64,000 nucleotides of DNA from Allobosea robiniae (GCF_900102525.1 NZ_FNBZ01000008.1:186001-250000); one strand, 5' to 3'. Counted from the stretch's first letter, positions 19,094-29,205 are shown. Notes: generated by a model from the sequence alone, not told the origin. Made by a program: numbers and translations.

Positions 19094-20293
19094 TCACTTC
19101 TTCACCAGGCTGCACTTGCTCTCCGAGAGCGGCGCGATGATCTCGGCCGCCGGGATCTTGCGGACGACCTTGAAGTAATCCCAGGGCGCCTTCGAATCGG
19201 CGGGCTTCTTCACCTCGACCAGCAGCATGTCGTTCATCAGCCGGCCATCCTCGCGGATCTTGGCGCCGGGTGCGTAGAAATCGTCGACCGGCATCTCCTT
19301 CATCTTCGCCGCGACCGCAGGGCCCGCTGCCGTACCGGCCGCCTTCACCGCCTTGAGATAGTGCAGCACCGAGGAATAGACGCTGGCCTGGATCATGCCC
19401 GGCATCTTCTTGGTCTTCGCCATGTAGCGGTCGGCGAAGGCCCGGCTCGGCTTGTCGGCGTCATGGTAGTAGGCGGTGGTCGTGATCAGCCCCTTGGCCT
19501 TGTCGAGCCCGAGCCCGTGGACGTCGCTCAGCACCACGACCATCGCCGCGAGCTTCTGGCCGCCATCGACCAGGCCGAATTCGCCGGCCTGCTTGATCGA
19601 GTTGATCGTGTCGGTGCCGGCATTGGCGAAGGCGACGATCTTGGCCTTGGAGGCCTGGGCCTGCAGCAGGAAAGAGGAGAAGTCCGGCGTCCCCAACGGC
19701 GCGCGCACCGTGCCCAGCGTCTTGCCGCCATTGGCCTTCACGATCGACTCGATATCGGCGGTGAGCTGATGGCCGAAAGCGTAGTCGGCGGCGATGATGT
19801 ACCAGCTGTCGCCGCCTTCGCGCAGCACCGACAGCGCCGTGCCCTTGGCTGAGGTCGCCGTGTCGAAGGTCCACATGAAGCCGGTCGGCGAGCAGTCCTC
19901 GTTGAAGAGGCGCGTCGTCGCCGGGCCATTATAGAGCGCGATCTTCTGCTTTTCCTTGGCGATGCCGGCCACCCCCAGTGCAACGGCGGAGTTGGTGAGG
20001 TCCGCGATCGCGGTGACGCCGTCCACATCATACCAGCGCCGGGCCAGCCCGACGGCGATATCCGGCTTGTTCTGGTGATCGGCTGCGACGATCTCGATCG
20101 GCTTGCCCAGCACCGAGCCGCCGAAATCCTCGATCGCCATCTTCGCAGCCTCGACCGAGCCGAGACCGCCGAATTCAGCATAATTGCCCGACTGGTCGTT
20201 GAGGATGCCGATCTTCACCGCATCCTGCGCCCGCGCCGCCGCCGGCATCAGCGCCAGCGTGCTCGCGACCAGCAACGCACCAAACCTCGTCAT
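19094..20293 (-). CDS. ABC transporter substrate-binding protein, LivK-type
   Basis: A 399-residue periplasmic binding protein of the branched-chain amino acid type (Leu/Ile/Val-binding, peripla_BP_6 fold). A signal peptide ends near residue 24 (AAARAQDAV), and the mature protein opens with VKIGILNDQSGNYAEFGGLG, typical of these proteins. The ATG at 20293 begins the signal peptide; the longer frame adds 16 unrelated residues. No permease or ATPase gene is adjacent. It sits as an insertion between adk and rpsM, inside the usually continuous spc-alpha block, and has its own promoter-like site and an upstream terminator. The ligand is unknown; amides, urea or aromatic compounds are possible. Confidence 0.87.
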   Translation of the reverse strand: MTRFGALLVASTLALMPAAARAQDAVKIGILNDQSGNYAEFGGLGSVEAAKMAIEDFGGSVLGKPIEIVAADHQNKPDIAVGLARRWYDVDGVTAIADLTNSAVALGVAGIAKEKQKIALYNGPATTRLFNEDCSPTGFMWTFDTATSAKGTALSVLREGGDSWYIIAADYAFGHQLTADIESIVKANGGKTLGTVRAPLGTPDFSSFLLQAQASKAKIVAFANAGTDTINSIKQAGEFGLVDGGQKLAAMVVVLSDVHGLGLDKAKGLITTTAYYHDADKPSRAFADRYMAKTKKMPGMIQASVYSSVLHYLKAVKAAGTAAGPAVAAKMKEMPVDDFYAPGAKIREDGRLMNDMLLVEVKKPADSKAPWDYFKVVRKIPAAEIIAPLSESKCSLVKK

Positions 20294-20385
20294 GTGCCTG
20301 CTCCCTGTCCTGCATCCGGACCCGGAAAGGCGCTTCGCCACCTGGTCGACGGACGCTTGCCACCGCTTTGCGCGGATTGGGTCTC

Positions 20386-20414
20386 AGCACATCCGCCGGG
20401 GGTAAGCCTGTCAA
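20386..20414 (-). promoter_or_regulatory. Candidate promoter of the binding-protein gene
   Basis: Minus strand TTGACA (20414-20409), 17-base spacer, TGTGCT (20391-20386). The -35 is a perfect consensus, the -10 is weak. It lies between the adk terminator and the start at 20293. Confidence 0.45.
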
Positions 20415-20470
20415 CGCACGGGTGGAGCGAGAAAAGGCAAAGGCAGTCCCGCAAAAGCGCACCGCGGAAA

Positions 20471-20509
20471 TGAAAAACCCGGCCGGACCGCAAAGTCCGC
20501 CCGGGTTCG
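20471..20509 (-). terminator. Rho-independent terminator after adk
   Basis: On the minus strand AACCCGGGCGGAC, a TTTGC loop and GGTCCGGCCGGGTTTTTC form a long GC stem with an unpaired G in the stem and a T-run. It closes the S10-spc transcript 24 bases beyond the adk stop. Confidence 0.9.
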
Positions 20510-20530
20510 AACTTGTTCGCCTAGGAGCGC

Positions 20531-21124
20531 TCAGCCCTGCGCCGCCACCGAAAGCGCATCGCTGATCGCCCGCGAGACGTCGTCGATCGGCTGCATGCCG
20601 TCGATCGCAGTCAGCTGGCCGCGCTTGTCGTAATAGGGCGCAACCACCGCCGTATCGCGATTATAGGCCTCGAGCCGGGTCTTGAAGACCTCCGGATCGT
20701 CATCCTTGCGCACCGGCTCTCCAGCCGCCCTCGCCTCCTCGGCGCGGCGGACGATGCGGTCGACAAGCTTGGTCTGGTCGACCCTGAGCTCGAGCACGGC
20801 ATCGAGCTTCAGCCCCTTGCCGTCGAGCATCTTGTCCAGCGCCTCGGCCTGCGCCAGCGTCCGCGGAAAGCCGTCGAGGATGAAGCCTTTCCTGGCGTCG
20901 GCCTCTTCGATGCGGTCGGCGACGATGCCGATGACGATCTCGTCCGAGACCAGCCCGCCCGCGTCCATCACGGCCTTGGCCTTCTGGCCGACCGGCGTGC
21001 CGGCGGCGACGGCTGCGCGCAGCATGTCGCCGGTCGAGAGTTGCGGAATGCCGTGCTTCGCGACGATGCGCGCCGCCTGAGTGCCCTTACCCGCCCCCGG
21101 CGGCCCCAGGAAAATCAACCGCAT
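20531..21124 (-). CDS. adk: Adenylate kinase
   Basis: A 197-residue enzyme interconverting ATP + AMP and two ADP. The P-loop is GPPGAGKGT at residues 7-15, the AMP-binding [12 protein letters not shown] follows, and DGFPRT is present. The LID between about residues 130 and 140 is short ([12 protein letters not shown]) and lacks the zinc-binding cysteines, as in the short alphaproteobacterial form. It is one base downstream of secY, the usual spc-operon arrangement. Confidence 0.97.
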   Translation of the reverse strand: MRLIFLGPPGAGKGTQAARIVAKHGIPQLSTGDMLRAAVAAGTPVGQKAKAVMDAGGLVSDEIVIGIVADRIEEADARKGFILDGFPRTLAQAEALDKMLDGKGLKLDAVLELRVDQTKLVDRIVRRAEEARAAGEPVRKDDDPEVFKTRLEAYNRDTAVVAPYYDKRGQLTAIDGMQPIDDVSRAISDALSVAAQG

Positions 21125-21125
21125 C

Positions 21126-22463
21126 TTATCTCCGCGCTCCTCGCAACTTGGCCTTCTTGACCAGCCCTTCGTACTGATGGGCCAGCAGGTGCCCGTGAAC
21201 TTGCGCCACGGTGTCCATCGTCGTCGTCACCACGATGAGCAGCGAGGTGCCGCCCAGCAGGATGATCGGGATCTGAGCATAGGTGATCATGAACTCGGGG
21301 ATAAGGCAGACAATCGTCAAATATCCTGCGCCGAGAACGGTGATGCGGGTGAGGATGCGATCGATATGCTCGGCGGTCCGCTCGCCCGGGCGGATGCCCG
21401 GCATGAAGCCGCCATGCTTCTTGAGATTGTCCGCCGTCTCCACCGGATTGAACACGATCGCGGTGTAGAAGAAGCAGAAGAAGATGATCAGCGCGGCGTA
21501 GAGGATCATGAACGCCGGCCGGCCATGCGCCAGATAGGTCGCCATCGTCGACAGGAAGCCGGTGCCGCCCGAGGCCTGCGAGAAGCTCGCGACGGTGGTC
21601 GGCAGCAGCAGCAGGGACGAGGCGAAGATCGGCGGGATGACGCCGGAGGTGTTGAGCTTCAGCGGCAGGAACGAGGTCTGGCCCTCGTACATGCGGTTGC
21701 CGACCTGGCGCTTCGGATAGTTGATCAAGAGGCGGCGCTGGGCGCGCTCCATGAACACGCAGAAGGCGATGACGCAGATCGCCATCACGAGCACGCCGAG
21801 CAGCAGGCCGGTCGAGATCGCGCCCTGGCGGCCGAGCTCGAAGGTCTGGGCGAGCTGCGAGGGGAATTCCGCGATGATACCCGCGAAGATGATCATCGAG
21901 GTGCCGTTGCCGATGCCGCGGCTGGTGATCTGCTCGCCGAGCCAGAGCAGGAACATCGTGCCGCCGACGAGCGTGATCGTGGTCGAGAGCAGGAAGAACG
22001 GCCCGGGTTCGAGCACAAGGTTACCCGAACCCTGGAGACCCACGCCGATCGCGTAAGCCTGGAATACGGCCAGCACGAGGGTCAGGTAGCGGGTGTACTG
22101 GTTCAGGGTCTTGCGACCCTGCTCGCCTTCCTTCTTCAGCGCCTCGAACGTCGGCACGACACTCGAGAGCAGCTGCACGATGATCGAGGCCGAGATGTAG
22201 GGCATGATCGCCAGTGCGAAGATCGCGAGACGCCCGACGGCACCGCCAGAGAACATGTTGAACATGCCGAGCATGCCGGACTGGGTCTGGCGGAACAGGT
22301 CGGCCACCGCGTCCGGGTTCATGCCCGGCAGCGGGATGTAGGTGCCGAGCCGGTAGATGACGAGCGCGCCCAGCGTGAACCAGATTCGCTTCTTGAGTTC
22401 ATCCGCCTTGGCGAAGGCCCCGAAATTGAGGTTCGCCGCAAGCTGTTCAGCCGCCGATGCCAT
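21126..22463 (-). CDS. secY: Preprotein translocase subunit SecY
   Basis: A 445-residue protein with ten membrane helices, the channel of the Sec translocon. It starts with the cytoplasmic [17 protein letters not shown] segment; helix 2 carries [20 protein letters not shown], and the plug and pore-ring regions and the [17 protein letters not shown] loop before helix 8 are all present. It is in the spc operon between rplO and adk. SecE is encoded at 49461-49655. Confidence 0.97.
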   Translation of the reverse strand: MASAAEQLAANLNFGAFAKADELKKRIWFTLGALVIYRLGTYIPLPGMNPDAVADLFRQTQSGMLGMFNMFSGGAVGRLAIFALAIMPYISASIIVQLLSSVVPTFEALKKEGEQGRKTLNQYTRYLTLVLAVFQAYAIGVGLQGSGNLVLEPGPFFLLSTTITLVGGTMFLLWLGEQITSRGIGNGTSMIIFAGIIAEFPSQLAQTFELGRQGAISTGLLLGVLVMAICVIAFCVFMERAQRRLLINYPKRQVGNRMYEGQTSFLPLKLNTSGVIPPIFASSLLLLPTTVASFSQASGGTGFLSTMATYLAHGRPAFMILYAALIIFFCFFYTAIVFNPVETADNLKKHGGFMPGIRPGERTAEHIDRILTRITVLGAGYLTIVCLIPEFMITYAQIPIILLGGTSLLIVVTTTMDTVAQVHGHLLAHQYEGLVKKAKLRGARR

Positions 22464-22560
22464 GCGTCCGGTCCCTGGGTCTCAAACTGGTCGTTGAAGC
22501 ACAACTGCCAACGCACGCGTGGTGCTGTCTGCGGATTCGTGCCTTGCGTCAAACAGTCAA

Positions 22561-22592
22561 ACGGCGGCCAAGGCGCTGGGCCCGGCCGCCGT
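22561..22592. repeat. Hairpin between rplO and secY
   Basis: ACGGCGGCC and GGCCGCCGT are perfect 9-bp complements around a 14-base loop in the 155-base rplO-secY spacer. On the minus strand TTTGACTGTTTG follows, a weak T-rich tail, so a partial terminator or attenuator is possible. Confidence 0.5.
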
Positions 22593-22618
22593 TCGCAAAC
22601 GTCATGTAGGCGTTCGGA

Positions 22619-23095
22619 TCACGCCTGTGAAGCGGCAGCCAGAATCTTGACCGAACCGCCAGCCTTCTCGATCGCAGCCACGGCCGACTTGGACGCGCCG
22701 TAGACCTCGAAAGCGAGCTTGGTCTTGAGCTCGCCGACGCCGAGGATCTTGACGCCGTCCTTGGCCTGACGGGTGATGACACCGGCGGCGACGAGCGCCT
22801 CGATGGTCACGGCGCCCTTGGCGTCGAGCTTGCCGGCTTCCACTGCCTGCTGGATGCGGCCGAGGTTCACCTCGTTCAGATCCTTGGCGAACAGGTTGTG
22901 GAAACCGCGCTTCGGCAGGCGACGATACAGCGGCATCTGGCCGCCTTCGAAGCCCTTGATGGCGACGCCGGCGCGCGAGGTCTGACCCTTCACGCCGCGA
23001 CCACCGGTCTTGCCCTTGCCGGAGCCGATGCCACGGCCGACGCGCATGCGCTGCTTCAGAGCGCCTTCGTTGTCACGGATATCATTGAGTTTCAT
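22619..23095 (-). CDS. rplO: 50S ribosomal protein L15
   Basis: A 158-residue L15. It begins [20 protein letters not shown] and shows the basic Gly-rich [19 protein letters not shown] extension that threads through 23S rRNA, then the globular C-terminal domain ([12 protein letters not shown]). Standard spc-operon position, 12 bases after rpmD. Confidence 0.97.
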   Translation of the reverse strand: MKLNDIRDNEGALKQRMRVGRGIGSGKGKTGGRGVKGQTSRAGVAIKGFEGGQMPLYRRLPKRGFHNLFAKDLNEVNLGRIQQAVEAGKLDAKGAVTIEALVAAGVITRQAKDGVKILGVGELKTKLAFEVYGASKSAVAAIEKAGGSVKILAAASQA

Positions 23096-23107
23096 GTGAC
23101 GCCCTCC

Positions 23108-23302
23108 TCACTTCGCGTCGACGACGCGGACGAGGTGCTTGACCTTCTCGACCATGCCACGCACCGCGGGGGTGTCCTGGAGGGTCGAGCGGCGGCGGAT
23201 CTTGTTCAGGCCGAGACCGATCAGGGTCTGGCGCTGGGTGGCCTCGCGGCGGATCGGCGAACCGATCTGCTCGATGGTGAAGGTCTTCTCAGCCTTTGCC
23301 AT
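23108..23302 (-). CDS. rpmD: 50S ribosomal protein L30
   Basis: A 64-residue L30. Key pattern: [20 protein letters not shown] then [19 protein letters not shown], and MVEKVKHLV. The ATG at 23302 (MAKAEK) has GGGGGG-type purines upstream; the longer frame is not conserved. It is 10 bases downstream of rpsE. Confidence 0.96.
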   Translation of the reverse strand: MAKAEKTFTIEQIGSPIRREATQRQTLIGLGLNKIRRRSTLQDTPAVRGMVEKVKHLVRVVDAK

Positions 23303-23312
23303 GATACCCCCC

Positions 23313-23876
23313 TCACGCTTCCGCGGCCGCATCCGTGCCGGCATCGCGGCGACGGGTCTGCAGGGCCGAAACCTTGAGCGAACGACGCGCCGCGACCGAA
23401 CGCGGGCTGTCTTCGTTCTTCAGCGCGTCGAACGTGGCGCGCACGAGGTTGTACGGGTTGGAGGAGCCGAGCGACTTCGACACGACGTCCTGCATGCCGA
23501 CCGCCTCGAAGACGGCGCGCATCGGGCCGCCGGCGATGATGCCGGTACCAGCCGGAGCCGCACGCAGCACGACCTTGCCGGCGCCATGGCGGCCCTGCAC
23601 GTCGTGATGGAGGGTGCGGCCCTCGCGCAGCGGGATGCGGACGAGGCCGCGCTTGGCGGCTTCCGTCGCCTTGCGGATCGCCTCGGGAACTTCACGGGCC
23701 TTGCCGTGGCCGAAGCCGACGCGGCCCTTCTGGTCGCCGACGACGACAAGCGCGGCGAAGCCGAAGCGACGCCCGCCCTTCACCACCTTGGCGACGCGGT
23801 TGATGTGGACGAGCTTGTCCACGAACTCGGAAACTTCCGCTTCCCGGTCCCTACGCTCACGCGGCTCTCTAGCCAT
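23313..23876 (-). CDS. rpsE: 30S ribosomal protein S5
   Basis: A 187-residue S5. The N-terminal dsRNA-binding domain has [20 protein letters not shown], with the spectinomycin-loop region, and the C-terminal domain contains [19 protein letters not shown]. The protein secures 16S helix packing and decoding fidelity. The C-terminal 20 residues ([12 protein letters not shown]) are an extra alphaproteobacterial tail. It is 142 bases downstream of rplR. Confidence 0.97.
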   Translation of the reverse strand: MAREPRERRDREAEVSEFVDKLVHINRVAKVVKGGRRFGFAALVVVGDQKGRVGFGHGKAREVPEAIRKATEAAKRGLVRIPLREGRTLHHDVQGRHGAGKVVLRAAPAGTGIIAGGPMRAVFEAVGMQDVVSKSLGSSNPYNLVRATFDALKNEDSPRSVAARRSLKVSALQTRRRDAGTDAAAEA

Positions 23877-23974
23877 GTCTGTCCTCTTACTTGCGCGGAC
23901 GAGGATCGAAGCCCCGCCGCTCGCTCGAGCCTAACCCCGTGCGTCATTGCGCGGGGAAGCCTAAAACGGATGCC

Positions 23975-24004
23975 GCCCGGCAGGCGCGAAACGCCTTGCC
24001 GGGC
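23975..24004. repeat. Hairpin between rplR and rpsE
   Basis: GCCCGGCAGGCG and CGCCTTGCCGGGC form a 12-bp stem with one bulged base and a five-base loop. It is in the 142-base spacer, with no adjacent T-run, and could be a processing or attenuation site. Confidence 0.5.
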
Positions 24005-24018
24005 GAAACCCGATAACC

Positions 24019-24381
24019 TCAGAAGCTGAGGCCGCCCTCGCGGGCTGCATCGGCCAGCGCCTTGACGCGGCCATGGTACATGTACGGGCCACGGTCGAAG
24101 ACCACATCCGTCACGCCGGCCTTGACCGCGCGCTCGGCAACGATCTTGCCGATCTGGGTGGCGGCTTCGACATTCGCGCCGGACTTGATCTGCTCGCGCA
24201 CATCCTTGTCCCGCGACGAGGCGGAAGCGAGGGTGACCCCCTTCACGTCGTCGATGACCTGGGCGTAGATCTGCTTGCCGGTGCGATGCACCGACAGGCG
24301 CGGGCGACCATTGGCAACCGCCTTGATCGCGCGGCGGACGCGGGCCTTGCGGCGCGCAGTCACATCGTTCTGCTTGCTCAT
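24019..24381 (-). CDS. rplR: 50S ribosomal protein L18
   Basis: A 120-residue L18 that binds 5S rRNA. Family segments are [20 protein letters not shown] near residue 29, [11 protein letters not shown], and the C-terminal [19 protein letters not shown]. Standard length and position, 11 bases downstream of rplF. Confidence 0.97.
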   Translation of the reverse strand: MSKQNDVTARRKARVRRAIKAVANGRPRLSVHRTGKQIYAQVIDDVKGVTLASASSRDKDVREQIKSGANVEAATQIGKIVAERAVKAGVTDVVFDRGPYMYHGRVKALADAAREGGLSF

Positions 24382-24392
24382 GGCTGGCGTCC

Positions 24393-24926
24393 TTACTTCT
24401 TCTTGCCTTCCTTGCGGAAGATGAATTCGCCGGCGTACTTGACGCCCTTGCCCTTGTAGGGCTCGGGGCCGCGATAGTCGCGGATTTCCGCGGCGGTCTG
24501 GCCGACGATCTGCTTGTCGATGCCGACGACGACGATTTCCGTCGGCTTCGGCGTGGTGATCGCGACGCCTTCCGGGATGGCGTAGTCGATGTCGTGGCTG
24601 TAGCCCAGCGACAGCTTCAGCACCTTGCCGTTGACCGCGGCCTTGTAGCCGACGCCGTTGATCTCGAGGCGCTTCTCGAAACCAGCGGTGGTGCCGATCA
24701 CGAGGTTGTTGATGCGGGCACGCGAGGTGCCCCAGAGCGCACGGGCGCGCTTCGACTGCGAACGCGGCTGGACCGCGATCGCACCGTCCTCCATGGCAAC
24801 CGAGACGTCCTCGGGAACCGTGAAGGAGAGCTCGCCCTTCGAGCCCTTGATCTTGACCAGCTGGCCGGTGACCGAGGCAGTGACGCCCGCGGGAACCGAA
24901 ACCGGCTTCTTACCGATACGAGACAT
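24393..24926 (-). CDS. rplF: 50S ribosomal protein L6
   Basis: A 177-residue L6 with two repeated alpha/beta domains. It starts [15 protein letters not shown] and ends with the rRNA-contact [23 protein letters not shown] region that sits by the sarcin-ricin loop. It follows rpsH after 38 bases. Confidence 0.97.
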   Translation of the reverse strand: MSRIGKKPVSVPAGVTASVTGQLVKIKGSKGELSFTVPEDVSVAMEDGAIAVQPRSQSKRARALWGTSRARINNLVIGTTAGFEKRLEINGVGYKAAVNGKVLKLSLGYSHDIDYAIPEGVAITTPKPTEIVVVGIDKQIVGQTAAEIRDYRGPEPYKGKGVKYAGEFIFRKEGKKK

Positions 24927-24964
24927 TTGGATCTCTCCTGAAAGTGAGCGGGGCGCCTGTAAGG

Positions 24965-25363
24965 TCAGAAGACCTTGCAGAGCACTTCGCCGCCCACGTT
25001 CTGCTCGCGGGCCACATGATCGGCCATCACGCCACGCGGCGTCGAGACGATCGTCACGCCAAGGCCATCGGCCACGCGCGGCATTGTCTCGACCGACGAG
25101 TAGACGCGGCGGCCGGGCTTCGAAACACGCGAGATCGACCGGATGACCGGCAGGCCCTCGTGATACTTCAGCTCGATGTCGAACTCCGTCCGGCCGTTGC
25201 CGAACTCGGTCTGGCTGTAGCCGCGGATGTAACCCTCGGACTGCAGCACGTCGAGCACGCGGGCGCGCAGCTTCGAGCCGGGGGTGGAAACGCGGGATTT
25301 GCGACGCATCTGCGCATTGCGGATGCGGGTCAGCATATCGCCGAGCGGATCAATGATTGCCAT
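24965..25363 (-). CDS. rpsH: 30S ribosomal protein S8
   Basis: A 132-residue S8. It starts with the [19 protein letters not shown] helix and ends with [20 protein letters not shown], the 16S helix-21 binding face. In E. coli S8 represses its own operon; whether that occurs here is unknown. 14 bases separate it from rpsN. Confidence 0.97.
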   Translation of the reverse strand: MAIIDPLGDMLTRIRNAQMRRKSRVSTPGSKLRARVLDVLQSEGYIRGYSQTEFGNGRTEFDIELKYHEGLPVIRSISRVSKPGRRVYSSVETMPRVADGLGVTIVSTPRGVMADHVAREQNVGGEVLCKVF

Positions 25364-25377
25364 TGTTCCAGTCCTCC

Positions 25378-25683
25378 TTACCAGCTCGACTTAACGAGGC
25401 CGGGAACCAGCCCCTTGTTGCCGAGCTCACGCAGCGCGATACGCGACATCTTGAGCTTGCGATAAACCGCGCGCGGGCGGCCCGTCACTTCGCAACGGTT
25501 GCGAATGCGGATCTTGGCCGAGTTGCGCGGCAGTTCGGCCAGCTTCAGGCGGGCGAGGAAGCGCTCGTCCATGGGCTGGTTGTCGTCATTGGCGATCGCG
25601 AGAAGGCGAGCCCGGCGGCCGGCGAATTTCTTCACCAGCTTCCTGCGACGCTCGTTGTTCTCGACGGAGCTTTTCTTAGCCAT
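25378..25683 (-). CDS. rpsN: 30S ribosomal protein S14, zinc-free form
   Basis: A 101-residue S14 of the long type. It has only one cysteine ([11 protein letters not shown]) and lacks the two CxxC pairs of the zinc-binding short form, so it needs no zinc. The conserved C-terminus [19 protein letters not shown] is intact. 36 bases separate it from rplE. Confidence 0.97.
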   Translation of the reverse strand: MAKKSSVENNERRRKLVKKFAGRRARLLAIANDDNQPMDERFLARLKLAELPRNSAKIRIRNRCEVTGRPRAVYRKLKMSRIALRELGNKGLVPGLVKSSW

Positions 25684-25719
25684 CGATCTCTCCTGGTTTC
25701 CGCGTATGAACGCTTAGGT

Positions 25720-26286
25720 TCACTGCCGGAACGGGAAGTTGAAGTGCTTGAGCAGGGCGCGTGCCTCGTCGTCCGACTTCGCAGTCGTGCAGACGATGAC
25801 GTCCATACCCAGGACCTGGTCGACCTTGTCGTAGTTGATCTCGGGGAACACGATATGCTCCTTGATCCCGAGCGCGAAATTGCCGCGCCCGTCGAACGAC
25901 TTGGGGTTGAGGCCCCGGAAGTCGCGCACGCGCGGCAAGGCGATGGTGACGAGCCGGTCGACGAACTCGAACATCTTGGTCTTGCGCAGCGTGACCTTGC
26001 AGCCAACCGCCATGTTCTCGCGCAGCTTGAAGCCGGCGATGGCGAGGCGGGACTTGGTGATGACCGGCTTCTGGCCGGCGATCATGGCGAGATCCGCGGC
26101 AGCGACGTCGACCTTCTTACGGTCCGCAGTCGCTTCGCCAACGCCCATGTTGATGACGATCTTCTCGATCGTCGGCACTTCCATGACGTTCTTGTAGCCG
26201 AATTCGGCGATCATCGCGGGACGGACGACGTCCTCGTAATGCTTCTTCATGCGCGGCGAGAGAGCCGCCTGCTGAGCCTCAGCCAT
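25720..26286 (-). CDS. rplE: 50S ribosomal protein L5
   Basis: A 188-residue L5 of the central protuberance, contacting 5S rRNA and P-site tRNA. Visible are [36 protein letters not shown] and the C-terminal [20 protein letters not shown]. The start overlaps rplX by eight bases. Confidence 0.97.
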   Translation of the reverse strand: MAEAQQAALSPRMKKHYEDVVRPAMIAEFGYKNVMEVPTIEKIVINMGVGEATADRKKVDVAAADLAMIAGQKPVITKSRLAIAGFKLRENMAVGCKVTLRKTKMFEFVDRLVTIALPRVRDFRGLNPKSFDGRGNFALGIKEHIVFPEINYDKVDQVLGMDVIVCTTAKSDDEARALLKHFNFPFRQ

Positions 26287-26596
26287 CGATCAGATCCCCC
26301 GAACGCTTGGCAAAACGAACCTTGCGACCGTCATCGAGCACCTTGAAACCGACGCGGGTGGCCTGGCCATCCTTCGGATCGGCAACAGCGATGTTCGACA
26401 GGTCGATCGTCGCTTCCTTGCTGATGATGCCGCCCTCGGACTGCGCGGACTGCTTGGTGTGACGCTTCACCAGGTTGACGCCGCGAACGACCGCACGGCC
26501 GTCCTTCGGCAGGACCTGGAGCACTTCACCCGACTTGCCCTTGTCGCGACCAGCGAGCACGACGACCTTGTCGCCCTTCTTGATCTTAGCAGCCAT
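26279..26596 (-). CDS. rplX: 50S ribosomal protein L24
   Basis: A 105-residue L24, an assembly-initiator protein with a KOW motif ([20 protein letters not shown]). The ATG at 26596 is fixed by MAAKIKKGD; the longer frame lies in the antisense-like part of rplN. It overlaps rplN by one base and rplE by eight, indicating tight translational coupling. Confidence 0.97.
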   Translation of the reverse strand: MAAKIKKGDKVVVLAGRDKGKSGEVLQVLPKDGRAVVRGVNLVKRHTKQSAQSEGGIISKEATIDLSNIAVADPKDGQATRVGFKVLDDGRKVRFAKRSGDLIDG

Positions 26597-26964
26597 CACA
26601 GCACCTCCGGCGCCAGCGAGATGATCTTCATGTGGTTCTTGGCGCGCAGCTCGCGCGGAACCGGTCCGAAGATACGCGTGCCGACCGGCTCCTTCTGGTT
26701 GTTGATCAGCACCGCCGCATTGCGGTCGAAGCGGATCACCGAACCGTCCTGGCGCTTGACGTCCTTGGCGGTGCGAACGACGACCGCCTTCATGACGTCG
26801 CCCTTCTTCACGCGACCGCGCGGGATGGCTTCCTTGATCGAGACGACAATGATGTCGCCGATGCGGGCATAGCGCCGCTTCGACCCGCCGAGAACCTTGA
26901 TGCACATCACGCGACGGGCGCCGGAATTGTCGGCGACGTCGAGATTCGTCTGCACCTGGATCAT
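26596..26964 (-). CDS. rplN: 50S ribosomal protein L14
   Basis: A 122-residue L14 starting [20 protein letters not shown], with [20 protein letters not shown] and the C-terminal [20 protein letters not shown] that forms an intersubunit bridge. Exact family length. It is separated from rpsQ by a 209-base spacer containing a palindrome, larger than usual. Confidence 0.97.
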   Translation of the reverse strand: MIQVQTNLDVADNSGARRVMCIKVLGGSKRRYARIGDIIVVSIKEAIPRGRVKKGDVMKAVVVRTAKDVKRQDGSVIRFDRNAAVLINNQKEPVGTRIFGPVPRELRAKNHMKIISLAPEVL

Positions 26965-27077
26965 GGCCTTGATCCTTCCAATCTGTGTATCAGCGCGGTT
27001 TCCCGGCCAGCCTCAGCGCTGGCGGGGACTACGACTGACGGGGGTCGATCGCCCCCTGGCCTCAAAACAAAACACGA

Positions 27078-27106
27078 TCCGCAAAAGTGGGAACCACTCT
27101 TGCGGA
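27078..27106. repeat. Palindrome AAAGTGG/CCACT family (family B)
   Basis: TCCGCAAAAGTGG and CCACTCTTGCGGA form a 13-bp stem with one mismatch around GAA, in the rpsQ-rplN spacer. A sister copy with the same AAAAGTGG core is at 47506-47530. It is a dispersed palindrome of Hyphomicrobiales type that has entered the ribosomal operon. Confidence 0.7.
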
Positions 27107-27173
27107 GAAACATGCCCGGCTTCTTTCCTGCCGCGCCCGCCCCTGATTCGGGGCCGGGCGAAGCCGTCTCGAA

Positions 27174-27416
27174 TCACACCTTGGGGGCGTCCTCGAGCAC
27201 AACCCAGCTTTTCAGCTTGGAAATCGGCTTGGACTCCTCGATCCAGACCGTGTCGCCGACCTTGAACGCACCCACTTCGTCATGGGCGTGATAGTTCTTC
27301 GTGCGGCGCACCGTCTTCTTGAGGAGCGGGTGCGTATAACGCCGCTCGACCTTGACCACAACAGTTTTGTTCTGCTTGTCGCTGACGACGACGCCCTGCA
27401 GTACGCGCTTAGGCAT
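27174..27416 (-). CDS. rpsQ: 30S ribosomal protein S17
   Basis: An 80-residue S17, an OB-fold primary 16S-binding protein. It has [20 protein letters not shown] and the [23 protein letters not shown] basic stretch ([20 protein letters not shown]). Ten bases separate it from rpmC. Confidence 0.97.
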   Translation of the reverse strand: MPKRVLQGVVVSDKQNKTVVVKVERRYTHPLLKKTVRRTKNYHAHDEVGAFKVGDTVWIEESKPISKLKSWVVLEDAPKV

Positions 27417-27426
27417 TATTCTCTCC

Positions 27427-27639
27427 TCACGCGCTCGCTGCGACGGTCTTCGACCGCTGCAGCGTCTTGATGCGGGCGATGTCCTTGCGCACTTCGGTGA
27501 CGCGCGCGGTGTTCTCGAGCTGGCCGGTCGCCTTCTGGAAGCGCAGGTTGAACTGCTCCTTCTTCAGCTTGAGCAGCTCGTCCTGGAGCTGGTCCGTGCT
27601 CATGGCCTTCAGGTCGGACTGACGCTGTGCAATTTTCAT
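27427..27639 (-). CDS. rpmC: 50S ribosomal protein L29
   Basis: A 70-residue coiled, helical L29 at the exit tunnel. Family core is [20 protein letters not shown] then [18 protein letters not shown]. It lies between rplP and rpsQ with gaps of 11 and 10 bases. Confidence 0.96.
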   Translation of the reverse strand: MKIAQRQSDLKAMSTDQLQDELLKLKKEQFNLRFQKATGQLENTARVTEVRKDIARIKTLQRSKTVAASA

Positions 27640-27650
27640 ATTGTCCTCCC

Positions 27651-28064
27651 TTACTCGGCGATGCGCTGAATGAAGCGGGTCTTGATCGGCAGCTTGGCGG
27701 CGCCGAGGCGGAGCGCCTCGCGGGCGATCTCCTCGGACACGCCGTCGAGCTCGAACATGATCCGGCCCGGCTTGACCTTGGCCGCCCAGAACTCGGGCGA
27801 ACCCTTGCCCTTACCCATGCGGACTTCGGTCGGCTTCTTCGAAACCGGCACGTCCGGGAAGATGCGGATCCAGACACGGCCGACGCGCTTCATGGCGCGG
27901 GTGATCGCGCGGCGGGCCGCCTCGATCTGCCGGGCGGTGACGCGCTCGGGTTCCTGGGCCTTCAGGCCGAACTGGCCGAAGTTGAGATCCGTGCCGCCCT
28001 TGGCGACGCCGGAGATGCGTCCCTTGAACTGCTTGCGGAACTTGGTGCGTTTTGGTTGCAGCAT
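27651..28064 (-). CDS. rplP: 50S ribosomal protein L16
   Basis: A 137-residue L16 that organises the A-site finger and tRNA acceptor region. It starts [20 protein letters not shown] and contains [20 protein letters not shown] and the [20 protein letters not shown] loop. Length standard. Confidence 0.97.
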   Translation of the reverse strand: MLQPKRTKFRKQFKGRISGVAKGGTDLNFGQFGLKAQEPERVTARQIEAARRAITRAMKRVGRVWIRIFPDVPVSKKPTEVRMGKGKGSPEFWAAKVKPGRIMFELDGVSEEIAREALRLGAAKLPIKTRFIQRIAE

Positions 28065-28082
28065 GGCTCTTCTCGATCAGCC

Positions 28083-28808
28083 TTACGCAGCCTGCTCACG
28101 ACGATCGCGATGGTCGCGATCACGACCGCCTGAGCGGCCGCCCTCGTCGGAGAGGCGCTTGTCCTGGGCCATCGGGTCATGTTCCAGGATCTCGCCCTTG
28201 AAGATCCAGACCTTGATGCCGCACGTCCCGTAGGTCGTGAAAGCGGTGGCGACGCCGTAATCGACGTCGGCGCGCAGCGTATGCAGCGGCACGCGGCCCT
28301 CACGATACCATTCGAGGCGGGCGATCTCGGCGCCGCCGAGGCGGCCCGAGCAGTTGATGCGGATGCCTTCGGCACCGAGACGCATCGCCGACTGAACGGC
28401 GCGCTTCATGGCGCGACGGAAGGCGACACGGCGCTCGAGCTGCTGGGCGATCGAGTCGGCGACGAGCGTCGCGTCGATCTCGGGCTTGCGCACCTCGACG
28501 ATGTTGATCGTCACGTCGGCCTTGGTGAGCTTCGAGACCTCCTTGCGGAGCTTCTCGATGTCAGCGCCCTTCTTGCCGATCACCACGCCCGGACGGGCCG
28601 AGTGGATGGTGACGCGGCACTTCCGGTGCGGACGCTCGATGATGATCTTCGAGACGGCGGCCTGCTTCAACAGCTTCATGAGGGCGGCGCGGATGGCCAT
28701 GTCCTCATGCAGAAGCTGGCCGTACTCGCCCTTGGCCGCGAACCAACGCGAGTCCCAGGTGCGGTTGATGCCGAGGCGAAGGCCGATCGGATTGATTTTC
28801 TGACCCAT
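28083..28808 (-). CDS. rpsC: 30S ribosomal protein S3
   Basis: A 241-residue S3 at the mRNA entry tunnel. It starts [20 protein letters not shown]; a KH domain ([19 protein letters not shown]) binds rRNA, and the C-terminal domain has [20 protein letters not shown]. The last 25 residues ([18 protein letters not shown]) are a charged tail found in alphaproteobacteria. 10 bases from rplV. Confidence 0.97.
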   Translation of the reverse strand: MGQKINPIGLRLGINRTWDSRWFAAKGEYGQLLHEDMAIRAALMKLLKQAAVSKIIIERPHRKCRVTIHSARPGVVIGKKGADIEKLRKEVSKLTKADVTINIVEVRKPEIDATLVADSIAQQLERRVAFRRAMKRAVQSAMRLGAEGIRINCSGRLGGAEIARLEWYREGRVPLHTLRADVDYGVATAFTTYGTCGIKVWIFKGEILEHDPMAQDKRLSDEGGRSGGRDRDHRDRREQAA

Positions 28809-28818
28809 CGTTCTCTCC

Positions 28819-29202
28819 TCAGGCCTTGGCCGCAGCGACTTCGCGCACGATGATCGTGATGTTCGCGAAGGGCTTCAGGATGCGGGCGCCACGACCACGG
28901 GCACGAGCGTGGAAACGCTTCATGACGAGGGCCTTGCCGACGAAGGCCTGTGCCACGACGAGATCGTCGACGTCGAGATCATGATTGTTCTCGGCGTTGG
29001 CGATCGCGCTCTGCAGGCACTTGCGCACGTCGAGCGAGATCCGCTTGCGCGAGAACTCGAGATCGGCGAGCGCGGTCGAGACCTTCTTGCCACGGATCAG
29101 CTGGGCGACGAGGTTCAGCTTCTGCGGCGAGACGCGAAGGTTGCGAGCGATCGCAGTGGCTTCGTTCTCGGGCAGCGCACGGGGGGCTGATGCTTTACCC
29201 AT
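28819..29202 (-). CDS. rplV: 50S ribosomal protein L22
   Basis: A 127-residue L22 whose beta-hairpin lines the exit tunnel. Segments seen are [20 protein letters not shown] and [20 protein letters not shown]. Wild-type hairpin length, so no macrolide-resistance deletion is apparent. 3 bases separate it from rpsS. Confidence 0.97.
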   Translation of the reverse strand: MGKASAPRALPENEATAIARNLRVSPQKLNLVAQLIRGKKVSTALADLEFSRKRISLDVRKCLQSAIANAENNHDLDVDDLVVAQAFVGKALVMKRFHARARGRGARILKPFANITIIVREVAAAKA

Positions 29203-29205
29203 GGC

